Shown: positions 1 through 5,638 of the stretch, in pieces
Numbering within the stretch: position 1 is the stretch's first letter
Layout: each line of letters begins with the position of its first letter
DNA from: a bacterium
Lineage (GTDB): Bacteria; UBA3054
Assembly (NCBI GenBank): GCA_017538635.1
Contig: JAFYIM010000008.1
Coordinates: 1-5,638, forward strand
Length of the DNA stretch: 5,638 nucleotides
Direction of reading: 5' to 3'
Notes under the pieces: generated by a model
What the model saw: the letters and a program-made list of their open reading frames with translations, nothing else
Told to the model about the DNA's origin: nothing
The model's database searches: none
Translations under genes and position numbers: made by a program

Positions 1-1077
1 GGAAATTTTGTGTGGCTGGCGCACCAAAGCGACATGGTTGATGCCGGAACAACCATTTATTGCGTGCAGGAAAACGATATTGACGCGGCTGAGACGGAAG
101 AATGGCAGAGTTTCCCTGGTATTGAAACCAACAACATTAATGGTGAAAACAAAGGGGCCTGGACTTTGGATTATGACGGCCAAGGGTTTAAAATAGAAAA
201 TCTTTGCATTAGTCAAACCAAAGGTTTTTACAGCGCGTTGTTTTGCTTAGGCAGCTTCCAATTGAAAAACATTAATATTAACGGAGTGAAAAGCAAGGTG
301 CCGTGGGGAAGCACGGGAATTTTGGTAGGAAACATGGGAGCCGGGTATATAGATAATTGCCATATAAGCGGAACAAATATTCGCGCAACAGCCGGTTTGA
401 TCCAGGAAGTAATCGTTCCGCAGGGAGGAAGTATTGAAATCAGCAATTGTTCTGTAGAGACGGATTTAACAAACGCTTGGGCGGGGGTAATAGAGCAAGC
501 GCGTGTTTATGGAACGCTAGTAATTAGAAACACATCTTACAAAGGAAAAATTACGATCGGGGATGAATCTGGCGGAGACGTAATTTCGGCTGGCTTTATC
601 AAAGCATTGCAGTTGGAAGAAAAACATGCCAAAGTGGTCATTGAAGATTGTTATTCCGATGCTGCTATAACATGCGCTAATCAATATCTTGGCTTATCGG
701 GATTCGTAGGCATAATTAACAACGCGAATTATGGAGAACCAGTTGACATTGAGATCAATCGCTGTTATTCCACGGGATCAATAAGCAATACGAGACCGTG
801 GGGCAGCGCTAGTTTTCTGACCGTGGTGTACGGATGTGAACCGGTGGTAAAGGATTGCTACTACAATTCCACGACGTTAAAAAAAGCTGACAAATACGCG
901 CTTCCCAAGACAGAAGAAGAGATGAAACAATTGGCCACTTTTGAAAATTGGGATTTTGAAAACGTCTGGGATATCGACGAAGGAGAGACCATGCCGTATC
1001 TCGTATATACGCTTCCCGAGCCGTGCGGTGTGGCTGCTTTGCTTTTGCTGATTTTGGTTTTAACAAGAAGAAAATAA
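1..1077 (+). CDS. Secreted GLUG/beta-helix-type surface protein with PEP-CTERM-like C-terminal tail (5' partial)
   Basis: The reading frame is open from base 1, so the true start lies upstream; 358 residues are visible. GTG at 10 is only an internal possibility. The body consists of loosely repeated strands of the kind 'I.NC..SG.I', 'IEDCYSDAAI' and 'INRCYSTGSI', alternating with glycine-rich turns, as in GLUG-motif or right-handed beta-helix surface proteins. It closes with 'WDFENVWDIDEGETMPYL', a familiar end to such repeat regions. The last 20 residues (339-358) are PEPCG, a run of about 11 hydrophobic residues, then TRRK, the tripartite layout of PEP-CTERM sorting signals (motif, membrane helix, basic tail). 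Inference: exported, then recognised by an exosortase-like enzyme and held at or released from the surface. Ligand and function are unknown. By eye the gene is more AT-rich than the cdaA region. Similar architectures include adhesins and polysaccharide-binding proteins. The family call is fairly sure; the role is not. Confidence 0.75.
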   Translation, partial: GNFVWLAHQSDMVDAGTTIYCVQENDIDAAETEEWQSFPGIETNNINGENKGAWTLDYDGQGFKIENLCISQTKGFYSALFCLGSFQLKNININGVKSKVPWGSTGILVGNMGAGYIDNCHISGTNIRATAGLIQEVIVPQGGSIEISNCSVETDLTNAWAGVIEQARVYGTLVIRNTSYKGKITIGDESGGDVISAGFIKALQLEEKHAKVVIEDCYSDAAITCANQYLGLSGFVGIINNANYGEPVDIEINRCYSTGSISNTRPWGSASFLTVVYGCEPVVKDCYYNSTTLKKADKYALPKTEEEMKQLATFENWDFENVWDIDEGETMPYLVYTLPEPCGVAALLLLILVLTRRK

Positions 1078-1098
1078 AATTGCATAAAAAGGAAGGCG

Positions 1099-1158
1099 GG
1101 ATTTTTTCCAAAATCCAACTGTCGGAGATTTTGCGACAGTTGTATTGCTTGCTTTTTT
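1099..1158. terminator. Probable bidirectional terminator between convergent genes
   Basis: Two adjacent hairpins fill the 83-nt gap between two genes that converge. The first has GGATTTT (1099-1105) pairing with AAAATCC (1110-1116) around a TTCC loop. The second has a perfect 9-bp stem, CAACTGTCG (1116-1124) with CGACAGTTG (1134-1142), around a 9-nt loop; the two share base 1116. On the plus strand a T6 run follows at 1153-1158, about ten bases beyond the second stem; on the minus strand the second stem is followed by GATTTTGG. The T-tracts are not ideally close, but the position supports a shared terminator. Confidence 0.65.
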
Positions 1159-1160
1159 GA

Positions 1161-2219
1161 TTATTCGGCGACAAACACTTTCTTATGATCGCCGCGGTCG
1201 ACCACGATCTCGTAGCCCGCGCAGGCTACCCGGGCGGAAAGGCATTTGATGCATTCTGCTGATTCGCTGCCGGTACAGATCTTTCCGTTGTAAAGCGCAT
1301 ACTTATCGCGAACGCTTACTGGCGATAGATTTGGCATTACAACATTTGCGCCGTGCCTCAAGCCTTTTTCACGGCCTTCGGGATCGATCGTGCCAAGCGC
1401 GGTCGTAGCCGGCAACAGCACATCCGGCACCAGAAGACGAATGATGGAAAGAAGCTTCAGCGTCAGATCAAGGCTGCCCTGCGGTTCGTCCTTAAAGATC
1501 GTGTCTTTATGAGGAATAAAGGGACCGATGCCGCACATGTCGGGTTTGAATTCCGAGATAAAGCGAAGGTCCGCGATCAAATTCTGCGTGGTTTGGTAGG
1601 GAGAGCCGACCATCATGCCGCAGCCGACCTGATAACCGATTTTGCGCAGCGTTTTGAGGCAGTTCATGCGGTTTTCCCAAGAGAGATTGGCGGGGTGCAG
1701 TTTGGCGTAATGAAGGGGCGAGGCGGTCTCATGGCGTAGGAGATAGCGGTCGGCGCCGGCTTCAAAGAAGGCCCGGTAACTTGCTTCGCTTTTCTCTCCG
1801 ATGGAGAGCGTCACGGCGCAATCCGGATGCATAGCCTTTATCCCGCGGATCAAAGAAATGATCTTATCGTCAGTATAAAAGGGATCCTCGCCGCCCTGCA
1901 GGACGAAAGTGCGAAAACCCAGTTCATATCCCTCGCGCACGCAATCCAATATTTCTTCATCGCTAAGGCGGTAGCGATCGGCTTTGGCATTCTTGCAGTT
2001 GATGCCGCAATAATAGCAGCTGTTCTTGCAATAGTTCGTGAATTCGATGAGGCCTCTGATATATACGGCTTTGCCGTAGATCTTTTCACGGATTTCACGC
2101 GCACAGGCGGCAAGATACGCGAGAGCCTCTTCATCTTCCGTTGTAAGAAGAGCCTCAAGCTCAGCATCCGAGACGCTGCGCCCTGCCTTCAGTTCGTCTA
2201 TAATCGCCTTAATATCCAT
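1161..2219 (-). CDS. hydE: [FeFe] hydrogenase H-cluster radical SAM maturase HydE
   Basis: HydE is a radical SAM enzyme that, with HydF and HydG, builds the diiron subcluster of [FeFe] hydrogenase in the cytoplasm. With the ATG at 2219 the protein has 352 residues (Thermotoga maritima HydE, about 348). The radical SAM CX3CX2C cysteines are C64, C68 and C71 in 'CKNSCYYC'. Other HydE-like stretches are 'VLQGGEDP' (about 106-113), 'DRYLLRHETASP', 'GIGPFIPHKDT' and 'PATTALGTIDP'. Three C-terminal cysteines, C315, C323 and C326, have the same 8 and 3 spacing as the auxiliary-cluster cysteines of T. maritima HydE. The start at 2219 aligns with the Thermotoga N-terminus; longer forms from 2228 or 2279 would add residues encoded by promoter-like or repeat DNA. 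There is no Shine-Dalgarno, and an extended -10 lies directly upstream. No hydF, hydG or hydrogenase gene is in the window. BioB and PylB are relatives, but the overall match is to HydE. Confidence 0.95.
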   Translation of the reverse strand: MDIKAIIDELKAGRSVSDAELEALLTTEDEEALAYLAACAREIREKIYGKAVYIRGLIEFTNYCKNSCYYCGINCKNAKADRYRLSDEEILDCVREGYELGFRTFVLQGGEDPFYTDDKIISLIRGIKAMHPDCAVTLSIGEKSEASYRAFFEAGADRYLLRHETASPLHYAKLHPANLSWENRMNCLKTLRKIGYQVGCGMMVGSPYQTTQNLIADLRFISEFKPDMCGIGPFIPHKDTIFKDEPQGSLDLTLKLLSIIRLLVPDVLLPATTALGTIDPEGREKGLRHGANVVMPNLSPVSVRDKYALYNGKICTGSESAECIKCLSARVACAGYEIVVDRGDHKKVFVAE

Positions 2220-2225
2220 CAATTT

Positions 2226-2241
2226 CATTGTAGCAGAAAAC
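2226..2241 (-). promoter_or_regulatory. Candidate extended -10 promoter of hydE (leaderless or near-leaderless)
   Basis: On the minus strand GTTTTCTGCTACAATG runs from 2241 to 2226. It holds an extended -10 (TGC followed by TACAAT, 2232-2227). With normal spacing transcription would begin near 2220, one base before the preferred hydE ATG at 2219. No -35 was recognised. The same 16-mer, with two differences, precedes cdaA at 3703-3718, in the same relation to its start codon. The overlap with the alternative ATG at 2228 argues against that start. Confidence 0.45.
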
Positions 2242-2253
2242 ACTCTTTGCTGC

Positions 2254-2274
2254 GCGAAAAAAAGAACGCACCCC
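2254..2274. repeat. Third copy of the palindrome arm (direct repeat)
   Basis: On the plus strand GCG-A7-GAAC-GCA-CCCC resembles the left arm of the neighbouring palindrome (2282-2304). It matches the reverse complement of the right arm (2361-2382) at about 19 of 21 positions, including the seven-A run. It has no inverted partner of its own nearby, so it looks like half of a duplicated hairpin. On the minus strand it lies between the palindrome and hydE and reads as GGGG, a short mixed stretch, then T7. Confidence 0.7.
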
Positions 2275-2281
2275 ACCATCG

Positions 2282-2382
2282 GGCGAAAAAGAAGAACACA
2301 TCCCTAAGCGAACTCACGGAGGACGCAAATCAAGGCAATGCACGCGTAGTCCGTGAGCGGGGGATGTGTTCTTTTTTTCGCC
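2282..2382. terminator. Long imperfect palindrome downstream of guaA; probable bidirectional terminator or structured intergenic element
   Basis: The outer arms are 2282-2304 and 2361-2382: 13 perfect pairs (2292-2304 with 2361-2373), one bulged G (2291), five A-T pairs and GGCG/CGCC. After an asymmetric internal loop, CTCACGGA (2313-2320) pairs with TCCGTGAG (2350-2357), then ACGC (2323-2326) with GCGT (2344-2347), leaving a 17-nt apical loop. Each strand therefore reads A-tract, GC-containing stem, T-tract: T7 on the plus strand, TTCTTTTT on the minus strand. It begins 20 nt past the guaA stop, so the simplest role is guaA termination. A smaller hairpin, CGCC-TATTT-GGCG (2379-2391), shares its edge with the right arm. 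The structured 101-nt core is larger than an ordinary terminator, so a small RNA or a REP-like mobile repeat is also possible. Confidence 0.65.
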
Positions 2383-2401
2383 TATTTGGCGAGGACGGTG
2401 A

Positions 2402-3625
2402 TTACTCGAATTCGATGGTCGACGGCGGTTTCGGCGTAATGTCGTACAGCACTCTGTTCACGCCCGGCACTTCCGCCACCACTCTCACCGCCACCTTTCT
2501 AAGCAGCTCGTAGGGGATCTGCGCGACTTCCGCACTCATGGCGTCGGAGGACAGTATCGCTCTCAGGCAGATGGCTTCCGCGAACGTGCGGCGGCCGTCT
2601 TTCACACCCGTACTCTTGAAGCCCGGGCAGACCGCGAAGTACTGCCAGATCTGCTTGTCCAGGCCGGCGTTCTTAATTTCTTCGCGCCAGATGGCGTCCG
2701 CCTCGCGGACGGCCGCCAGCTTTTCTCTCGTTATTGCGCCGACGACTCGGACGCCGAGGCCGGGGCCCGGGAAGGGCTGGCGCCAGACCTGCTCGTCGGG
2801 GAGGCCGAGGGCGGTGCCGACAGATCTCACTTCGTCCTTGAAGAGCCATTTGATGGGCTCCAGGAGCTGGAAGTCAACATCCTCGGGCAGGCCGCCCACG
2901 TTGTGGTGGGATTTCACCATGCCTTTTTTACTGAAGCTTTCGATGATGTCGGGGTAGATGGTGCCCTGAAGGAGGAAGTCCATTTTGCCGAGTTTGGCGG
3001 ACTCTTCCTCGAAGACGCGGATGAATTCCTCGCCGATGATCTTGCGTTTCTTTTCGGGATCGTCAACGCCGGCCAGCTTCGTCAGGAAACGCTCTTTGGC
3101 GTCGATCATGATGAGGTTCATCTTGAAGGTCTGCTTGAAGATCTTCTCGATGGATTCCGGCTCGTTCTTGCGCATGAGGCCGTGGTCAACGAAGACGCAG
3201 GTAAGTTGGTCGCCGATGGCGCGGTGGACGAGCGCGGCGCACACCGAGCTGTCAACGCCGCCGGAAAGGGCGCACAAAACTTTTTTGTCGCCGACGGTCT
3301 TTCTGATCTCTTCCACGGCGTTCTCAATGAAGGATTCGACCGTCCAGTCCTGCTTGAAGCCGCAGGATTTGAAGAAGGCGAGAACTTCTTCGTTGGTTTT
3401 GAGGTTGCCTTTTTCAAGGACGGGGACGCCGAAGGGCTTGAGGACGGACAGATCGCATTCGCTTTCGTCGTCGCCGATGGCCACGATAGCTTTGGGTTTG
3501 ATGGTGGCGTCGATCTTTTCTATGGGCAAAACTTCGCAGTAAACGTTCGCGGATCTGGCTTGTTTGGCGACTTTCTGATTGTTGTGGGCGCCGAAATCGG
3601 CGATGAGAAGAAGTTCTTTGTTCAT
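2402..3625 (-). CDS. guaA: GMP synthase with internally deleted glutamine amidotransferase domain
   Basis: GMP synthase aminates XMP to GMP using ATP, in the cytoplasm. From the ATG at 3625 the protein has 407 residues, against roughly 510-525 for usual bacterial GuaA. The synthetase half is complete: P-loop SGGVDSS (121-127), '[14 protein letters not shown]', '[11 protein letters not shown]' (220-230), '[10 protein letters not shown]' (238-247), 'RQPFPGPGL' (282-290) and the C-terminus '[14 protein letters not shown]'. The N-terminal glutaminase domain survives only as its first 65 or so residues ('LLIADFG', 'VYCEVLPIE', 'GVPVL'). It then jumps to the sequence that normally follows that domain ('[21 protein letters not shown]'). 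The nucleophilic cysteine, where GVCYGMQ would be expected, and the catalytic His-Glu are absent. Inference: it uses free ammonia or a separate glutaminase. ATG 3625 is preferred to TTG 3685 because 'ELLLIADFG' begins just after it, although no Shine-Dalgarno precedes it. Confidence 0.93.
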   Translation of the reverse strand: MNKELLLIADFGAHNNQKVAKQARSANVYCEVLPIEKIDATIKPKAIVAIGDDESECDLSVLKPFGVPVLEKGNLKTNEEVLAFFKSCGFKQDWTVESFIENAVEEIRKTVGDKKVLCALSGGVDSSVCAALVHRAIGDQLTCVFVDHGLMRKNEPESIEKIFKQTFKMNLIMIDAKERFLTKLAGVDDPEKKRKIIGEEFIRVFEEESAKLGKMDFLLQGTIYPDIIESFSKKGMVKSHHNVGGLPEDVDFQLLEPIKWLFKDEVRSVGTALGLPDEQVWRQPFPGPGLGVRVVGAITREKLAAVREADAIWREEIKNAGLDKQIWQYFAVCPGFKSTGVKDGRRTFAEAICLRAILSSDAMSAEVAQIPYELLRKVAVRVVAEVPGVNRVLYDITPKPPSTIEFE

Positions 3626-3660
3626 AGTCGTTAAGGGGGATTGGTTAAACAAGAAAATTG

Positions 3661-3666
3661 TGTCAA
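3661..3666 (-). promoter_or_regulatory. Possible -35 box of guaA
   Basis: A perfect TTGACA reads on the minus strand 36 nt before the guaA ATG. The hexamers at 15-18 bp spacing are poor: the best, ACCAAT, matches 3 of 6 at 15 bp. The box lies between TTG 3685 and ATG 3625; if it is real, the TTG would be upstream of the transcript and ATG 3625 would be the start. Weak evidence overall. Confidence 0.3.
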
Positions 3667-3702
3667 AATCCTCTTTCAAATTCAAGGGGGCGAGAGGCGC
3701 CG

Positions 3703-3718
3703 GTTTTTTGCTAAAATG
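3703..3718 (+). promoter_or_regulatory. Candidate extended -10 promoter of cdaA (leaderless)
   Basis: GTTTTTTGCTAAAATG contains an extended -10: TGC followed by TAAAAT (3712-3717). With standard spacing the first transcribed base would be 3724, the A of the cdaA ATG, so the mRNA would be leaderless. That agrees with the lack of any Shine-Dalgarno before this start. No -35 was recognised. The element is 14/16 identical to the one before hydE. Confidence 0.45.
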
Positions 3719-3723
3719 TATAT

Positions 3724-4500
3724 ATGAATCATTTGCTATCTATGGCGCAGCTGCGCCGCTTCATAGCTATCCTGCATCCCGGGGTGTGGGATATCGTCGA
3801 GATATTGGTAATGGCCACGGTCTTTTACCTTATCATCTCGTTCGCTTCCAGGACGCGCACGGTCTCACTTCTGAAAGGTCTGTGCGTTCTGGCTTTGGTC
3901 TATATTTTGGCGAACGTTTTGCCCTTAATGACGATCAGGACGCTTATTTCGGATCTTTTGCCCTCCATCGTTCTGTGCATCGTTATTCTCTTTGCCCCGG
4001 AAATGCGCCGCGGTCTTACGGAGCTTGGCAAGAACACGACCTTTAAAAGGACTAAGCAGACGAACGCCCCTGTCAGGGAGATCTACAACGCGGTCGTCGC
4101 CCTTTCCGAGCAGAAATGCGGCGCCCTTATAGCCATCGAGCGCCACGTCGGCTTGCACGGGTACGTGGCTCCTTCAGGAGTTGTCATAGACGCCGACGTT
4201 TCGACGCCTTTGCTTTTGAACATCTTCTACCCGAAATCCCCGCTGCACGACGGCGCGGTATTGATAATCGGCCGCAAGATCCATGCGGCGGCCTGCCATG
4301 TGCCCCTTTCCACGAAGCAGCTGGCCCAGCTTATGGGCACCAGGCACTGCGCGGGATTGGGCTTGAGCGAGGAGACTGACGCTCTGGTCATTTGCGTTTC
4401 CGAGGAGACCGGGCATATTTCGCTTTTCGAGGACGGGCGCTGGGACAGGAACGTTCCCGCCTCCAATCTTCTGAAGCGGCTTTTGGAAGTTTACGCTTAA
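3724..4500 (+). CDS. cdaA: Membrane diadenylate cyclase, CdaA type (DisA_N/DAC domain), variant RHR motif
   Basis: CdaA enzymes make the second messenger c-di-AMP from two ATP and act at the cytoplasmic membrane. The 258-residue protein is near the usual 270-280. Three hydrophobic segments stand at about 22-41, 50-67 and 75-91, followed by '[13 protein letters not shown]', typical of the linker into the cyclase domain. That domain shows 'GALIAIER' (133-140), 'PLHDGAVLI' with the DGA motif at D176-A178, and '[14 protein letters not shown]'. The second catalytic motif, normally T-R-H-R, reads T206-R207-H208-C209 (codon TGC; CGC would give Arg). In many bacteria cdaA is followed by cdaR (YbbR) and glmM; here the next gene starts a polysaccharide pathway with no spacing. 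The start rests on the upstream -10-like element; ATG 3742 is an alternative. The family call is firm. Full activity is uncertain because of C209. Confidence 0.92.
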   Translation: MNHLLSMAQLRRFIAILHPGVWDIVEILVMATVFYLIISFASRTRTVSLLKGLCVLALVYILANVLPLMTIRTLISDLLPSIVLCIVILFAPEMRRGLTELGKNTTFKRTKQTNAPVREIYNAVVALSEQKCGALIAIERHVGLHGYVAPSGVVIDADVSTPLLLNIFYPKSPLHDGAVLIIGRKIHAAACHVPLSTKQLAQLMGTRHCAGLGLSEETDALVICVSEETGHISLFEDGRWDRNVPASNLLKRLLEVYA

Positions 4501-5638
4501 ATGCTCTACCACAGACAATATTCATATCTTCGTCTGATGATGTGGAGCGACGCCTTCTGCGCCGCTTGCGGTCTGCTTTTGGCTTACGCTCTGCGTTTTG
4601 TCTTGTCGAGCTGGTACGCGAGCAATATGTCGGGCATTCCTCTTTGGTTCCCGGCTATTCCGCCCTACGAGGAAGGCTTCTTTTTGAAGGAGCTTTTGTG
4701 GACGCTGCCGGCCTGCATGCTGGTCTGGCCGTTCTGCCTCGGGCACTACGGGCTCTATGATCCGGAGCGCCAGCGCGACTGGAAGAGGAGGAGAGTGTTG
4801 ATCCTGCAGGGCTCGCTTCTGGCGACAGTTGTCCTGATGACCTTCATCTTTGTTTTCAAGCTGGAATACACGGCCCGTATCGTCATTGTCGGCACGGCGT
4901 TTCTGACGGCTGGATTGCTGGAATTGAAAGAGCTCTTTTTGAAGCGCTACCGGGTCTTGAAAGACAGGCAGGACGATTTCCACCTGCTGATCCTGAGGAA
5001 AGGGGAAGAGAGCGACGAGGAACGGCGTACGCTTGAGCGCTACAGCGAGTGGGGCGCCAAGCAGGTCAGGGTATTGAGTCTGGAAGGCTTGGATGAGGAG
5101 ACGCTGACGAAAGCTCTCATAGAGGGCGAAGTCGATGAGATCGCCTGCTTCTGCCCGCTGGAAGAATTGTTCCGTTTCTGGCCGCTCATCAAGGCCGGCG
5201 GCATCATGGGTCTGCAGACAGTCTGCTATTTCCCGACTGACAAAGGCTTCGAGAGGGTCTCCGTTTCCAAGAACGAGGGAATTAGCTCACTTTCGCTGAA
5301 CAAAACTTCCCCTGATCTCGGCGCGCTGACGCTGAAATTGATATTCGACAAGATCTTTGCTTTTATTCTGCTCATTCTGCTTTCGCCCTTGTTCCTTGTC
5401 ATTGCGATACTGGTGAAGCAGAGCAGCCAAGGTCCGGTGTTCTGGCGCCAGACCAGGGTGGGCCGCAACGGGCACCTCTTCACGCTCTACAAGTTCCGCT
5501 CCATGGTCGCGGACGCCGAGGAGAAGAAAGAGGAATTGATGAGCAAGAACGAAGTCGATGGCTGGGCCTTCAAGATGGAAAGAGATCCTAGGGTGACGCC
5601 CATAGGCCGCTTTTTGCGCCGCTTCTCCTTGGACGAAC
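4501..5638 (+). CDS. Exopolysaccharide-initiating polyprenyl-phosphate sugar-1-phosphate transferase (3' partial)
   Basis: Members of this family (WbaP/WcaJ-like, Bac_transf domain) move a sugar-1-phosphate from a nucleotide sugar to undecaprenyl phosphate, the first step of exopolysaccharide or O-antigen assembly at the inner membrane. The frame runs off the window after 379 residues. The N-terminal part has hydrophobic segments at about 13-36, 63-80, 101-119 and 125-140, then a soluble region (about 155-265). The transferase domain begins with 'LKLIFDKIFAF' and a membrane segment to about 304, followed by 'GPVFWRQTRVGRNG', 'LYKFRSM' and 'DPRVTPIGRFLRR'. The final residues, S-L-D378-E379, correspond to the catalytic Asp-Glu pair normally followed by LPQ, so the rest of the domain is outside the window. 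The ATG touches the cdaA stop, implying one transcript and probable translational coupling; a GGAAG at 4485-4489 is a possible weak ribosome-binding site. The sugar cannot be told from sequence alone. Confidence 0.9.
   Translation, partial: MLYHRQYSYLRLMMWSDAFCAACGLLLAYALRFVLSSWYASNMSGIPLWFPAIPPYEEGFFLKELLWTLPACMLVWPFCLGHYGLYDPERQRDWKRRRVLILQGSLLATVVLMTFIFVFKLEYTARIVIVGTAFLTAGLLELKELFLKRYRVLKDRQDDFHLLILRKGEESDEERRTLERYSEWGAKQVRVLSLEGLDEETLTKALIEGEVDEIACFCPLEELFRFWPLIKAGGIMGLQTVCYFPTDKGFERVSVSKNEGISSLSLNKTSPDLGALTLKLIFDKIFAFILLILLSPLFLVIAILVKQSSQGPVFWRQTRVGRNGHLFTLYKFRSMVADAEEKKEELMSKNEVDGWAFKMERDPRVTPIGRFLRRFSLDE

Noticed and set aside
809..1174. 121-codon minus-strand open frame across the 3' end of the surface-protein gene
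   Set aside because: It lies antisense to the conserved C-terminal repeat and sorting tail, runs through the terminator hairpins and has no recognisable domain.
2220..2279. Longer hydE form starting at 2279 or 2228
   Set aside because: The extra residues are encoded by the third repeat arm and the -10-like element, and the family N-terminus aligns with the ATG at 2219.
2282..2382. 6S RNA or SRP RNA
   Set aside because: The hairpin shape invited comparison, but it is too short for usual 6S RNA, and the loop lacks the SRP GGAA apex and its flanking conserved bases.
2282..2382. MITE with terminal inverted repeats
   Set aside because: The arms resemble terminal repeats, but no target-site duplication is visible in the flanks, and a third arm lies outside the element.
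1827..2513. 228-codon plus-strand open frame spanning the hydE 5' part, the palindrome and the guaA end
   Set aside because: It crosses two genes and a structured intergenic repeat, has no recognisable domain and no start signal, and is best explained as a shadow frame.
2903..3634. 243-codon plus-strand open frame opposite guaA
   Set aside because: It is wholly antisense to a gene with clear GMP synthase motifs, and its Asp/Glu/Phe/Val-rich composition is what the complement of that coding sequence gives. It has no recognisable domain.
3626..3685. TTG start of guaA at 3685
   Set aside because: The added 20 residues have no family match and cover a TTGACA box, while the conserved glutaminase-domain start follows the ATG at 3625.
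3689..3709. Short GGCG/CGCC hairpin followed by T6 in the guaA-cdaA gap, as a terminator
   Set aside because: The stem is only 4 bp, no plus-strand gene lies upstream, and the T run is better read as part of the cdaA promoter element.

Overview
The window looks like chromosomal DNA from an anaerobic, fermentative bacterium, possibly of the PVC group and Lentisphaerae-like (Victivallis type). The support is a PEP-CTERM-like surface-sorting tail on a beta-helix protein, an [FeFe]-hydrogenase maturase, and hardly any Shine-Dalgarno sequences. The taxon is an inference from these traits; there is no rRNA or other marker gene here.

Layout. (1) Positions 1-1077, plus strand: the 3' part of a secreted GLUG/beta-helix surface protein ending in a PEP-type anchor, cut by the window edge. 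(2) 1078-1160: convergent intergenic region with two adjacent hairpins forming a probable terminator. (3) 2219-1161, minus: hydE, radical SAM maturase of [FeFe] hydrogenase. (4) 2220-2401: a 101-nt imperfect palindrome with T-tracts on both strands, a third copy of one of its arms, and a candidate hydE promoter. (5) 3625-2402, minus: a GMP synthase whose glutaminase domain has been almost entirely excised. (6) 3626-3723: divergent promoter region. (7) 3724-4500, plus: membrane diadenylate cyclase of the CdaA type with an altered RHR motif. (8) 4501 to the window end, plus: a polyprenyl-phosphate sugar-1-phosphate transferase that starts exopolysaccharide synthesis; its ATG directly follows the cdaA stop, and the window ends just after the predicted catalytic Asp-Glu pair.

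How the genes fit together. The right-hand pair joins c-di-AMP synthesis to the first step of exopolysaccharide assembly, suggesting an envelope-related operon. The left-hand protein carries a sorting tail of the kind that elsewhere accompanies exopolysaccharide loci. guaA and hydE lie on the same strand but are separated by a strong hairpin, so hydE is probably transcribed on its own. The points most worth following up are the glutaminase-less GuaA, a 16-bp near-identical extended -10 element placed so that both hydE and cdaA would give leaderless or nearly leaderless mRNAs, the RHC variant in CdaA, and the three-armed palindrome before hydE.
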